In this document: piece by piece, positions 8,621-16,977 of the stretch
Numbering within the stretch: the stretch's first letter is position 1
Layout: each line of letters opens with the position of its first letter
NCBI GenBank assembly: GCA_963841445.1
Contig: CAWJCP010000003.1
Span: 196,126-260,125 of the forward strand
Length of the DNA stretch: 64,000 nucleotides
Reading direction: 5' to 3'
DNA from: Mayfieldus sp963841445
Lineage (GTDB): Bacteria; Actinomycetota; Thermoleophilia; Solirubrobacterales; 70-9
Made by a program: the position numbers and the translations under genes
Notes under the pieces: model-generated
What the model saw: only the letters and a program-made list of their open reading frames with translations
The model's database searches: none
What the model was told of the DNA's origin: nothing

Positions 8621-9082
8621 CTATTCGCTCTCCAGCGCCGCCACCGCCATGCAGGCGACGCCCTCGCCGCGACCGATGAAGCCCATTCCCTCGTTGCTGC
8701 TCGCCTTGACGCTGACTCGCGCCGAGAGCACCTCGGAGAGGATCCGCTCGATCTCGGCTCGGTGCGGCGCCAGCCTCGGCTCCTCGCAGACTACGGTCGC
8801 ATCCACGTTCAACACCCGTCCCGAGATCAAGCCGAGCGCGGTGCGCAGCAAGTCGATCGAGTCGGCGTCGCGCCAGCGCTCCTCGGTGTCGGGGAAGTGG
8901 GTACCGAGGTCGCCGGCCCCGGCGGCGCCGAGGATGGCGTCGATCACGGCATGGGTGAGCACGTCGGCGTCCGAGTGTCCGGCGAGGCCGCGCTCGTGCT
9001 CGATCTCGACCCCGCCGAGGGTCAGCCGCTCGCCCTCGACGAGGCGATGGCTGTCGTAGCCGATCCCGACCGAGACGCTCAT
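8621..9082 (-). CDS. ispF: 2-C-methyl-D-erythritol 2,4-cyclodiphosphate synthase IspF
   Basis: A 153-aa MEP-pathway enzyme that makes the cyclodiphosphate in isoprenoid precursor synthesis. Metal ligands are in GYDSH (Asp10, His12) and GHSDADVLTHA; HFPDT and the C-terminal KASSNEGMGFIGRGEG are also characteristic. I chose the ATG at 9082, 7 nt after the upstream stop; a GTG at 9109 in the same frame would add nine residues absent from most homologues. ispD lies 2.9 kb upstream in the same direction, with three genes between them, unlike the adjacent ispD-ispF of many bacteria. Confidence 0.95.
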   Translation of the reverse strand: MSVSVGIGYDSHRLVEGERLTLGGVEIEHERGLAGHSDADVLTHAVIDAILGAAGAGDLGTHFPDTEERWRDADSIDLLRTALGLISGRVLNVDATVVCEEPRLAPHRAEIERILSEVLSARVSVKASSNEGMGFIGRGEGVACMAVAALESE

Positions 9083-9089
9083 CGCCCGC

Positions 9090-9945
9090 TCACGAGCCGA
9101 CGCCCTCACGGTCCGACGGGGGCCCGATCGCCGCGAGGCGGCGCCGGCGGCCCTCGAAGACGCTGATCTCGGTCACGTCGAGGCTGCCGAGCAGCGCCAG
9201 CGCCTGCTCGTACTCGAAGCCGACCTGCTCGGGGGCGTGAGCATCGGAGGAGAGCGCGAACGGGGCGCCCGCCTCGGCGCACATCTCCGCGAAGGCGGGC
9301 GCCGGGTAGATCTCGCCGACCGGCTTGCGCAAGCCGGCGGTCGAGATCTCGACCGCGATCCCGCTCTCGGCGATCGCCTCGACGGCCGCCTCGTAGTAAA
9401 CCCGCGGGTCGCCCTCCGGCTCGCGCCCCGGGCCCCAGACCTTGACCAGGTCGGGATGGGCGAGGATGTCGAAGAGCCCCGAGCGCGCCGCCCGCCCCAC
9501 CGCCTCGAAGTAATCGCGCCAGACCTTCTCCGGCGCGAGCCTCCTGCGCCCAGATCCCGAACTCCTCCATGTCGACCGCGGCTTCGCCGACGAAGTGGAC
9601 CGAGCCGACGACATAGTCGAAATCGCGCCCGTCGAGCAGCTCTGCCGCCTGCTCCTCGGCCCCCGGCACGTAGTCGAGCTCGAGCCCGAGGCGAAGCGGG
9701 GTCGAGCGCACGAACTCGCAGTAGGCGTCGAGGTCGTCAACCGCGTGGCGCTTCCAGAACGGGTGGCGCCAGAGGGCGAGCGACTGCTGGAAGCGGTAGA
9801 CGTGCTCGGAGACGCCGAGCTCCTCGATCCCCGCCTTCCGCGCCGCCCCCAGGTAGCGCTCGACGTTTGCCTCCGTGAACCAGCGCGCGAACGGGTCGCT
9901 GCTGTCCTCGTCGGGGCGCAGGTGCAGGTGGTAGTCGGTGAGCAC
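9090..9945 (-). pseudogene. PHP-domain histidinol-phosphatase-like gene, frameshifted
   Basis: A PHP-domain phosphoesterase split between two frames. The first part starts at GTG 9945 and carries the metal-binding DYHLHLRPDE and GVSEHVYRF blocks through GIWAQE. The second part continues in another frame from RRLAPEKVWRDYF through HPDLVKVWG, ALSSDAHAPEQVG and the end at 9090. The junction is near 9535-9550. Joined, the protein is about 284 aa and close to HisK-type histidinol-phosphate phosphatases. A TAGCCT -10 box (9955-9960) lies 9 nt before the GTG. Either a real disruption or a sequencing error of +1/-2 type. Confidence 0.75.
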
Positions 9946-10008
9946 GGATTGCCCAGGCTATCCGGCGGACGGGGTCCCGGCCAGGCGCGGCAGTACGCTT
10001 GCCGCGCG

Positions 10009-11034
10009 ATGATCCACCTGCGGATAATCGCGCCGACCTACGACTGCGAGAACGTCCTCGATCTGCTCGAGGAGACGCCCTCGGTCACCAACGTCGTCTT
10101 TCTTCCCGGCGCCGCTCGCAAGCCGGAGGGAAACGTGATCCTTTGCGACGTCGCACGTGAGGACGCCAGCGTGATCATCGGCGACCTCAAGGAGCTCAAC
10201 GTCCATCACGACGGCTCGATCTCGATCGAGGAAATCGATTCGCAGATCTCCGATGCTGCCAAGCGAGCCGAGAAGGCGGCCGCCGGAGCGCCTTCCGACG
10301 CGGTCGTCTGGGAGGAGGTCGAATCGCGCACCTCCGAGAACACCGAGCTGAGCGCCAATTTCATCGCCTTCATGGTCCTGGCGATGCTGATCGCGACCGC
10401 CGGGATCGTTCGCGACCAGACAATCCTGATCATCGGGGCGATGATCGTCGGGCCGGAGTTCGGTCCGCTGGCCGGGCTCTGCGTCGCCGTTACCCAGCGC
10501 CGCCTCGACGTCGCAAAGCGCTCGCTGCTTGCGCTCGCGGTCGGCTTCCCGGCCGGGATCACCGGCGCTTTCCTCTTTTCGCTGATCATCAAGGGAACCG
10601 GCCTCGGGCCGGAGTCGTTCACGCTCCAGAACCATCCGTTCACCGATTTCATCTCCCAGCCGGACGCGTTCTCGTTCATCGTCGCCTGCTTCGCGGGCGT
10701 CGCCGGGGTGCTCTCCCTGACCTCGACCAAGTCGGGGGCCCTGATCGGGGTCCTGGTCTCGGTGACGACGGTCCCTGCCGCCGCCAACATCGGCCTCGCC
10801 GCCGCGTATGCGGATTGGAGCGTCTGGCGGGGCGCAACGGAGCAGCTGGCGCTGAACCTCTCGGCCATCGTGCTGGCCGGGATCGCCACCCTCTATGTGC
10901 AGCGGCTCTTCTACGTGCGCCGGCGCCGAGCCCATCTCGACGACGAGGCGCGCGCGGTCGCGGGACTTCCGAAGGGGCGCAGCCGCCGCGGGCGAGCCGG
11001 CGTCACCAGTGCGCCAGAATCCGAGCGTCCATGA
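10009..11034 (+). CDS. DUF389 family integral membrane protein
   Basis: A 341-aa protein with a soluble N-terminal domain (residues 1-110, starting MIHLRIIAPTYDCENVL) and a six-helix-type membrane domain that contains the DUF389 signature ILIIGAMIVGPEFGPLAG and the later VTTVPAAANIGLA. The biochemical role of the family is not established. A TACGCT box (9994-9999) precedes the ATG by 9 nt. The gene is divergent from the PHP gene and coupled by ATGA to a small membrane protein. Confidence 0.88.
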   Translation: MIHLRIIAPTYDCENVLDLLEETPSVTNVVFLPGAARKPEGNVILCDVAREDASVIIGDLKELNVHHDGSISIEEIDSQISDAAKRAEKAAAGAPSDAVVWEEVESRTSENTELSANFIAFMVLAMLIATAGIVRDQTILIIGAMIVGPEFGPLAGLCVAVTQRRLDVAKRSLLALAVGFPAGITGAFLFSLIIKGTGLGPESFTLQNHPFTDFISQPDAFSFIVACFAGVAGVLSLTSTKSGALIGVLVSVTTVPAAANIGLAAAYADWSVWRGATEQLALNLSAIVLAGIATLYVQRLFYVRRRRAHLDDEARAVAGLPKGRSRRGRAGVTSAPESERP

Positions 11035-11198
11035 GCCCGACCGCAGTGGCACTGCGCCAGCTCCTGATCCTCGCCGCCGCCTTCGGCGCCGGCGTGGGGA
11101 TCGCCGAGATCTTCGGCGCAATCAACCTCGGCGTCGCCTTCGGGGTCGGGCAGATCGGCTTCGCCGCGGCGCTGGTCTGGATCCTGTTGCGGGATTAG
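11031..11198 (+). CDS. Small two-helix membrane protein coupled to DUF389 gene
   Basis: A 55-aa frame starting at an ATG that overlaps the DUF389 stop (ATGA). The predicted protein has two hydrophobic segments, about residues 8-27 (LRQLLILAAAFGAGVGIAEI) and 32-52, separated by a short loop, and ends with LLRD. The coupling suggests it works with the DUF389 protein in the membrane. No family is recognised. Its last four bases overlap the convergent metallo-hydrolase gene. Confidence 0.65.
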   Translation: MSPTAVALRQLLILAAAFGAGVGIAEIFGAINLGVAFGVGQIGFAAALVWILLRD

Positions 11199-11950
11199 GC
11201 CCTGGTGAGGCCGGCGTCGACCGCGCGGGCGCTCGCCACGGCCGCGTCCGGACCATCGGTCCAGGGCTCGCCGTGGCCGGGCAGCACGAGCGCCGCCTCG
11301 AGGCCCTCGTAGGCAGCGAGTGAGTCGAGGGCGGTCGAGTTGGAGACGTTGAAGCCCGGGCGCATGAGCTGGGCGCCGCGCTCGTTGGTCGCCGGGTTCC
11401 AGGTGCAGAGCGCATCGCCGACGCAGAGTGCGCCGTGGGCGGGGAAATGGAAGCTGACGTGGCCCTCCGTGTGGCCGGGAGACTCGATTACCAGTGGCTG
11501 TCCTGGGACGTCGAGCGTTCCGGGCTCGAGGGGGATCGTGCCTTCGATGACCGCGCTCTTCGGCCGCGCCCCGTTGCGCATGAAGTGGAACAGCAGCCGG
11601 TAGATGCTGGGCCGGTAGAGCATCGTCAGGGCGCTGTCCTCGGTCTTCTTGCCGCTGCCCCGGACCAGGTACTCGTCTCGGGCGCTGAGATGGATCGGCC
11701 GCTCTGGCCGCTCCGCGGCGAGCTTGCCGGCGACGCCGGTGTGGTCGGCATCGCCATGGGTGAGGATCACCGCCCTGACGTCGTCCATCGAGCGCCCGAG
11801 GGCCGCCAGGCCGGGCTCGAGCTGGTCGCGAAAGCCGGGCAGCCCGGTGTCGACGATCGTCACCCCCGACTCGTCGGCGACCAGGTACCAGTTGACGTAG
11901 CTGGAGCCGAGGCGAACGACGCCATCGGCGAGAAGCTGCGGCTCGCTCAT
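11195..11950 (-). CDS. MBL-fold metallo-hydrolase
   Basis: A 251-aa metallo-beta-lactamase-fold hydrolase. The metal motif is THGDADH (64-70), in which the usual second histidine is aspartate, a variant seen in this branch. SPGHTEGHVSF and GDAL supply further ligands, and LPGHGEPW the last. Substrate is unknown; glyoxalase II-like or quorum-lactone-like activities are possible. A TAGGAT box (11958-11963) lies 7 nt before the ATG, overlapping the end of ispD, so transcription may start within the operon. Confidence 0.87.
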   Translation of the reverse strand: MSEPQLLADGVVRLGSSYVNWYLVADESGVTIVDTGLPGFRDQLEPGLAALGRSMDDVRAVILTHGDADHTGVAGKLAAERPERPIHLSARDEYLVRGSGKKTEDSALTMLYRPSIYRLLFHFMRNGARPKSAVIEGTIPLEPGTLDVPGQPLVIESPGHTEGHVSFHFPAHGALCVGDALCTWNPATNERGAQLMRPGFNVSNSTALDSLAAYEGLEAALVLPGHGEPWTDGPDAAVASARAVDAGLTRA

Positions 11951-11960
11951 CGCGGCGATC

Positions 11961-12692
11961 CTACCCCTCGGCGAGCAGCAGCTCCGCGATGCGCAGATCG
12001 AGCGGCGTCGTCACCTTGATGTTCGTCACCGGCGCCTCGTGCAGCAGCACCCGCCCGCCGAGCCGCTCGATCAGCATTGCGTCGTCGGTCGCCTGCGCGA
12101 GCAGCTCGGTCGAGGCGAGCGCGTCGCGCAGCGCCGCGGCGCGAAACGCCTGCGGGGTCTGCGCCGCCCAGAGGCTGGATCGATCGAGGGTGCGGTCGAC
12201 CTCCATCCCGCGCGCAACCTCCTTGATCGTGTCGGTCACCGGAGCGGCCGCGACCACGGCCCCAGCGGCCTCGTCGGCGAGCAGGTCATCGATGACCGCG
12301 TCGATCAGCTCCGCAGTGACGAGCGGCCTGGCGGCGTCGTGGACGACGACGAGCTCGGGGTCCACCGCCTCCAGGGCGGCCGCCACCGACTCCGAGCGCG
12401 ACGCCCCTCCGGCGACCACCTCATGCTCGCCGTCGGCGAGCTCGGAGACCTGGCCGGCGGGGACCGCGATCACGATCTCCCCGACATGGTTTGAGGCGGT
12501 AAGCGCGTCGAGCGACCAGTCGAGCAGCGGCCTGCCGCCGAGCTCGACGAAAGCCTTCGGGCCACCGGCTCCGAGCCGATCTCCGGAGCCGGCGGCCGCG
12601 ACTATCGCGGCGGCTAATGAGTCAGACGGTCGCCTTGGCGGCGAAGCGCTCCTCCAGCAGCTCGTCGAGGTACTCCTCGGCGCCGTCCTCAT
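11961..12692 (-). CDS. ispD: 2-C-methyl-D-erythritol 4-phosphate cytidylyltransferase IspD
   Basis: MEP-pathway enzyme that joins CTP and methylerythritol 4-phosphate. The CTP-binding AAIVAAAGSGDRLGAGGPKA, the VHDAARPLV block and the C-terminal NIKVTTPLDL are clear. The start is problematic: the conserved protein begins near codon 25 (position 12620), but the only ATG/GTG/TTG upstream is the ATG at 12692, 71 nt inside carD, giving an unconserved-looking 24-residue extension. Initiation at a non-standard codon near 12620 is an alternative. The carD-ispD order matches Mycobacterium. Confidence 0.9.
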   Translation of the reverse strand: MRTAPRSTSTSCWRSASPPRRPSDSLAAAIVAAAGSGDRLGAGGPKAFVELGGRPLLDWSLDALTASNHVGEIVIAVPAGQVSELADGEHEVVAGGASRSESVAAALEAVDPELVVVHDAARPLVTAELIDAVIDDLLADEAAGAVVAAAPVTDTIKEVARGMEVDRTLDRSSLWAAQTPQAFRAAALRDALASTELLAQATDDAMLIERLGGRVLLHEAPVTNIKVTTPLDLRIAELLLAEG

Positions 12693-13164
12693 CCTTCTCC
12701 AGCGCGTACATGAACTCCGATGCGAGGATCTTCTTGGCGCGGGTGTACATCTGCTTCTCGCCGGTCGAGAGGCCCTTCTCCATCTCGCGGATGGCGAGGT
12801 TTCGAACCACCTCCGCGAGCTCGAAGATGTCTCCTGTCTTGATCTTCTCGCGGTTGTACTTGAAGCGCCGATTCCAGTTCTTCGGCATGTCCGACACGTC
12901 GTCGGTCAGAACGCCAATCACCTTCTTCACGTCGTCTTCGTCGATCACGCGCCGCAGCCCGGCCTTGCCGGCGTTCTCGCACGGAACCATCACGGTGAGC
13001 TCGTTGTGGAGGATCTTGATCGTGAGGTACTCCCTCTTTACCCCCATTAGATCCTTCGTCTGCTTCTTCAGAACCTTGCCGGCCCCGTGGTGGGGGTAGA
13101 CGACCTTGTCGCCCTCTTCAAACTCACAGACGTACTCGATCTCTTCCTCGAGACCGGCATCCAT
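12622..13164 (-). CDS. carD: CarD family RNA polymerase-binding transcription regulator
   Basis: A 180-aa global regulator that binds the RNA polymerase beta subunit and stabilises the open complex at rRNA and other promoters. The N-terminal RNAP-interaction domain is recognisable in FEEGDKVVYPHHGAGKV (near 16-30) and the C-terminal helical DNA-binding domain in NWNRRFKYNREKIKTGD. The length fits actinobacterial CarD (about 162 aa) with a short N-terminal extension. A purine-rich GAAGAAGAAGAAG precedes the ATG. It lies between disA and ispD. Confidence 0.96.
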   Translation of the reverse strand: MDAGLEEEIEYVCEFEEGDKVVYPHHGAGKVLKKQTKDLMGVKREYLTIKILHNELTVMVPCENAGKAGLRRVIDEDDVKKVIGVLTDDVSDMPKNWNRRFKYNREKIKTGDIFELAEVVRNLAIREMEKGLSTGEKQMYTRAKKILASEFMYALEKDEDGAEEYLDELLEERFAAKATV

Positions 13165-13227
13165 CGCTTCTTCTTCTTCTACTGCTGGGATCGCTGCCTC
13201 CTCTGATCTATGACGGCGCCAATGCCG

Positions 13228-14340
13228 TCAGCTCTGCAAGTACCGGTCGACCAGGTCGACCTCCTGTAGCCGCCGCATGCCCTCGCGGATGTCCTTGGCG
13301 CGGGTCTCCCCGACGCCGTCGACCGCTTCGATCTCCGAGTCGTCGGCGGCGAGGATCTCCTCCAGCCCGCCGAACTCCTGGATGATCTTCTGGACCACCA
13401 GCCGCGGCAGTCGGGGTATCCGGCCGAGCACGCGATAACCACGCGGTGCGACCGGAAAGTCGAGTGTGTTCATCTTGCGGTCGTAGCCGAGCAGCTCGGC
13501 GAGGCGACCGAAGTCGAGCACCTCCTGGTGCGGAAGGTGGGCGAGGGATCCGAGGATGCGGTCGAGGTTGGCCTCCGAGTCCTCGACGCCGTAGTCGCGG
13601 ATCAGCGCGGTCTTGTCGGCGGCGACGCCGACCATTGTCTCCTCGAGCTGCATCTCGATCAAACGGCCCTCGCTGCCGAGCTCGATGATGTAGCGCTCCA
13701 CCTCGACCGCCATCCGGGTCACCATCTCGGCCCGCTGCAGGACCGCGAGCACGTCGTAGAGCACTCCCCCGCCCTCGAACTCGAGCGCGGTAAGGCGCGA
13801 GGAGACCTGGTCGAGGCGGGCGCGGTACTTGTCGAGCGTCGCCAGTCCCTGATTGGCCTTGGCGAGCACCGCGGGGATGTCGGGAAGGATGTACTTGGTT
13901 CCCTCGACGTAGAGCGAGACCACGTCGCGGCGCTGCGAGACGGCGATCGCCAGGGCGCTGGTCTGCTTGGAGACGCGCTCGGCTGTCCGGTGCCGGGTCC
14001 CGGTCTCGGCCGAAGTGATCGTCGGGTCGGGCATCAGGTGGACGTTCGCGAAGGCGATCTTGGTCGCCTCGGCGTTGAGGATGATCGCCCCGTCCATCTT
14101 CGCCACCTGGTAGAGGGCCGCCGGCGTGTAATCGATGTCGAGCTTCATCCCCCACGAGAACAGGAACGAGATGTCCTCGGGGTCGCCGATCACCAGCAGC
14201 CCCCCGCTTCGCGAGTGGACGATGTTGTCGATTCCCTCGCGCAGCGACGTCCCGGGCGCGACCATGTCGAGGGCCCTTACCAGCCGGGGATCTTGCCGGT
14301 CAGACAGCTCCTGAAGCTCATCCCCGGACAGCGACGCCAT
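13228..14340 (-). CDS. disA: DNA integrity scanning diadenylate cyclase DisA
   Basis: Octameric diadenylate cyclase that makes c-di-AMP from two ATP and responds to DNA branches. The DAC domain has the catalytic DGA (in AKMDGAIIL) and RHR (in GTRHRTAER) motifs; a linker helix bundle and a C-terminal helix-hairpin-helix DNA-binding domain (GRIPRLP, AVDGVGETRA) follow. Three starts are possible: TTG 14385, ATG 14370 and ATG 14340. I use 14340, which fits the family N-terminus. The radA-disA-carD-ispD neighbourhood matches other Gram-positive genomes. Confidence 0.95.
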   Translation of the reverse strand: MASLSGDELQELSDRQDPRLVRALDMVAPGTSLREGIDNIVHSRSGGLLVIGDPEDISFLFSWGMKLDIDYTPAALYQVAKMDGAIILNAEATKIAFANVHLMPDPTITSAETGTRHRTAERVSKQTSALAIAVSQRRDVVSLYVEGTKYILPDIPAVLAKANQGLATLDKYRARLDQVSSRLTALEFEGGGVLYDVLAVLQRAEMVTRMAVEVERYIIELGSEGRLIEMQLEETMVGVAADKTALIRDYGVEDSEANLDRILGSLAHLPHQEVLDFGRLAELLGYDRKMNTLDFPVAPRGYRVLGRIPRLPRLVVQKIIQEFGGLEEILAADDSEIEAVDGVGETRAKDIREGMRRLQEVDLVDRYLQS

Positions 14341-14390
14341 GCAGGTGAGGATGGCAAAGAACCGCTGCATTTGCGGCCCGATCAATTCCC

Positions 14391-14419
14391 ACTGGAAAGA
14401 TCAGGATGGGGCTTGTCAA
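14391..14419 (-). promoter_or_regulatory. Candidate disA promoter
   Basis: Minus-strand TTGACA (14414-14419), 17-nt spacer and TCCAGT (14391-14396). The -35 is perfect and the -10 is weak. The predicted start point is near 14384, so an ATG at 14370 or 14340 would have a short leader. Confidence 0.4.
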
Positions 14420-14443
14420 GTTCGGTCCGCCGCCGACCGGGGG

Positions 14444-15964
14444 CTAGGCGGTGACGACCCGGTCGCGGCCGCCGCGCTTGGCCGCATAAAGGGCGGCGTC
14501 GGCGCGGGCCGTCAGCTCGGCCTCCGACTCGGCGCCGTCCCAAAGCGCCACTCCGGCCGAGGAGCGGGCGCCGTCCGGGGTGATCTCGCGCAACAGCTCC
14601 AGCGCCCCACCCGCTTCCTCCAGGTCGCAGTCGACCAGCGCGATCGCGAACTCCTCGCCGCCGTAGCGGGCGATCAGGTCGGCCTCGCGGGTGTGCGACT
14701 GCCAGGCGGCGGCGGCCTCCTTGAGGAAGCGGTCGCCTGCCTGGTGGCCGAGACGGTCGTTGTAGTCCTTGAAGTGATCGAGGTCGAGCATCGCAACGCA
14801 GAGCGCGGTCCCGAGCCGCTTGGCGCGGGCAAGCTCGCGGATCAGATGCTCGTCCCAGGCGCGGCGGTTGGGCAGGCCGGTGAGGTCGTCGGTGCGCGCC
14901 GCCCGCTCCAGCCGCGCCAGCAGGTCGGCGCGCTCGATCGCGATCGAGGCTTCGGCGGCGAGCAGGGTCATCACCGCGGTGATCTCATCGCGAACCGCGC
15001 CGAGCGGCTCCTCCCAGTAGACGACCATCACACCGAGCGGATTGCCGTCGCGCAAGATCGGCTGAAAGAGGACCGACTCGACGCCGAGGCGCTCGATGAG
15101 CTCGGGGTCGACGTCGTCCTCGTGCGGCGCGTCGGCGACGAAGAACGGCTTGCGGGTGTTGAAGGCCCGGATCGCGCCGGAGGGCTTGCCGCCGAGCATC
15201 ACGACCCGGCCGCAGATCTCGGAGTCGGTTGCGGCGGTCGCCTCGAGCCCGATCCCGTCCGCGGTTGGCTGCCAGAGCGAGGCGCCGGTGGCCCCACCGA
15301 CCTCGGCCGCCGCCTCGCAGATCGCCGGCGCCGCGGACTCGCCGGTCGTGCGCAGCGCGAGCTCGTGGGCGACCGTGTCGATCGCGGCAAGGGCGCGAGC
15401 CCGGCTGACCGCCTCGGCCTCGCGCTCGCGCAGGCGCTGGGCGAGCGCATCGAGGAGCAGGCCGGCGAAGGACAGCGTGAGTACCACCATCAGCCAGCGG
15501 CTGGCCGGGGTCTCGGCGTCGATCGCGCCAAGCACCCAGCCGTAGGCCACCGCGATCCCGGCCATCTGCACCATGCCCCAGAAGCGCCCGAAGAAGTAGA
15601 AGGCATAAAAGGCAACCCAGAGGTAGAAGAACGAGTAATACGAGTTGGCCTCGTGGCTGTAGTAGACGGCGCGGGTGACGACAACCGTGCCGAGCAGCAG
15701 TGAGACCTGCAGCGCCCAGGCTGGAAGCCGTCCGGCGAGGGCGACCAAGACCAGGCCGGCGAGACCGGCCAGCAGGACGTTGCTCACGAGTGCCGCGGTG
15801 TCGAAGCCGTCCGGGTGGGGAAGCGCCAGCGTCAGCCCGCCGACGATCGCCCCGGCGATGTAGAGGGCAGCCTGGTAGCGGGCCATCGCGGCCGGATCGT
15901 CGGCAGGGGGCTGGGACACGACAAGGCTGCTGAGGCGGCTCTGGATTGCTTCAGGCGCGTTCAT
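14444..15964 (-). CDS. Membrane diguanylate cyclase (TM-GAF-GGDEF)
   Basis: A 506-aa protein expected to make c-di-GMP. About six membrane helices occupy residues 30-175, a GAF-like sensor domain residues 205-345 and the GGDEF domain residues 355-506. The active site is GGEEF (435-439), and the inhibitory I-site RxxD (Arg426, Asp429) sits five residues before it, so product feedback inhibition is likely. DLDHFKDYND and LTGLPNRRAW are intact. It is transcribed toward disA's upstream region. The sensed signal is unknown. Confidence 0.93.
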   Translation of the reverse strand: MNAPEAIQSRLSSLVVSQPPADDPAAMARYQAALYIAGAIVGGLTLALPHPDGFDTAALVSNVLLAGLAGLVLVALAGRLPAWALQVSLLLGTVVVTRAVYYSHEANSYYSFFYLWVAFYAFYFFGRFWGMVQMAGIAVAYGWVLGAIDAETPASRWLMVVLTLSFAGLLLDALAQRLREREAEAVSRARALAAIDTVAHELALRTTGESAAPAICEAAAEVGGATGASLWQPTADGIGLEATAATDSEICGRVVMLGGKPSGAIRAFNTRKPFFVADAPHEDDVDPELIERLGVESVLFQPILRDGNPLGVMVVYWEEPLGAVRDEITAVMTLLAAEASIAIERADLLARLERAARTDDLTGLPNRRAWDEHLIRELARAKRLGTALCVAMLDLDHFKDYNDRLGHQAGDRFLKEAAAAWQSHTREADLIARYGGEEFAIALVDCDLEEAGGALELLREITPDGARSSAGVALWDGAESEAELTARADAALYAAKRGGRDRVVTA

Positions 15965-16083
15965 CTCACGCCTACATCGGCTCCCCGTCCGCCCGCCTGA
16001 AGAAAATGACGCCCGAATGGACCGCCTGAGCCCGGACGATCACTCGCGAGGTTGAGACCGCCGAGAGGACGAAGCGAGCCTAG

Positions 16084-16120
16084 TGGCGACTTGGTTCCGG
16101 TATGCGGAACCAACTCGCCA
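16084..16120. repeat. Palindromic repeat, copy 1 (TTGGTTCCG...CGGAACCAA)
   Basis: A 37-nt near-perfect palindrome: arms TGGCGA-C-TTGGTTCCG (16084-16099) and CGGAACCAA-C-TCGCCA (16105-16120) with one C-C mismatch and loop GTATG. The loop contains the ATG of the downstream AbiEi/DUF559 gene. A second copy with the same arms is at 41974-42014. Read on either strand both copies would encode the same short peptide pattern (M-A-x-W-F-R-x-x-E-P-x-R-H), a consequence of the palindrome. Confidence 0.85.
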
Positions 16121-16935
16121 TCCGAGATCTAGCTGTGGCCCGTATTGCCGCCCGGCAGCACGGCGTCGTGACATTCCGCCAACTCGTCGGCGCTGGACTG
16201 TCCAAGACCGCTGTCCATCGTCGATCCGCGAGTGGTCGTCTGCACCGAATACACCGCGGCATCTATGCGGTCGGTCATTCCGGCCTCAGCCGACAGGGTC
16301 GTTGGATGGCCGCGGTGCTCAGCTGTGGAGACCGAGCCGTGCTGAGCCATCGCTCGGCAGCAGCACTCTGGCGATTGCTTCCGGCGCACGCTGGTCCGAT
16401 CGACGTCTCCGTCCCCGGTGACGGTGGTCGCAATCGGCGCGCGGGCGTTCGGATACATCGGTCCCCTTCCCTGATCGCGAAACAGACGACCCGTCGCGAG
16501 TACATTCCGGTCACCACCGCCACCCGCACGGTCGCCGACCTGCGCCGGGTCGTCAGCGCGGAGCAGCTGCGTCAGGCGGTTCGCCAGGCCGTCGTCATTG
16601 GGCTCGAGATCGGCGAACCTCCAGAGGTGGACTTCACCCGCAGCGAGCTGGAGCGACAATTCCTGATCTTCTGTCGACGCCACCAACTACCGCTTCCAGA
16701 GGTGAACGTCGCCATCGGGCCCTACACCATCGACTTCCTGTGGCGCAAGGGACAGGTCATCGTCGAAACGGACGGCTACCGCTACCACCGCGGACGTCAA
16801 GCCTTTGAAGACGATCGAGCTCGCGACATGGAGTTGAGGCTGATGGGCGATGAGGTCCTGCGAGTGACCTACCGGCAGCTGATGTCCGGGCAGGCGAAAC
16901 TTGCGAAGGCGCTGGGCGAGATCCTCGCCAACTGA
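16102..16935 (+). CDS. AbiEi-type winged-helix / DUF559 endonuclease-like fusion
   Basis: A 277-aa protein. Residues 10-55 form an AbiEi-like antitoxin winged helix (AARQHGVVTFRQL, RIHRGIYAVG); residues 60-165 are an AbiEi C-terminal-like region; residues 178-262 are DUF559, a Vsr/PD-(D/E)xK-like nuclease fold with Glu184, Asp211 and an E-x-D pair at 222-224 (VETDG), plus RDMEL and VLRVTY. The family is often annotated as a type IV toxin-antitoxin component, but no AbiEii toxin is nearby. The ATG lies in the loop of a palindromic repeat. Confidence 0.82.
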   Translation: MRNQLAIRDLAVARIAARQHGVVTFRQLVGAGLSKTAVHRRSASGRLHRIHRGIYAVGHSGLSRQGRWMAAVLSCGDRAVLSHRSAAALWRLLPAHAGPIDVSVPGDGGRNRRAGVRIHRSPSLIAKQTTRREYIPVTTATRTVADLRRVVSAEQLRQAVRQAVVIGLEIGEPPEVDFTRSELERQFLIFCRRHQLPLPEVNVAIGPYTIDFLWRKGQVIVETDGYRYHRGRQAFEDDRARDMELRLMGDEVLRVTYRQLMSGQAKLAKALGEILAN

Positions 16936-16941
16936 GCGGCT

Positions 16942-16962
16942 GAACCTGGTTGTCCCAGGTTC
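16942..16962. terminator. Hairpin terminator between convergent genes
   Basis: GAACCTGG / CCAGGTTC, an 8-bp perfect stem with loop TTGTC, lies between the convergent DUF559 and SnoaL-like genes. There is no long T tract; a bidirectional terminator role is inferred. Confidence 0.55.
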
Positions 16963-16977
16963 TCCTCCGACATCGCG

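Noticed and set aside
16102..16935. Complete AbiE toxin-antitoxin system
   Set aside because: Only an AbiEi-like protein fused to DUF559 is present; no AbiEii nucleotidyltransferase toxin is adjacent.
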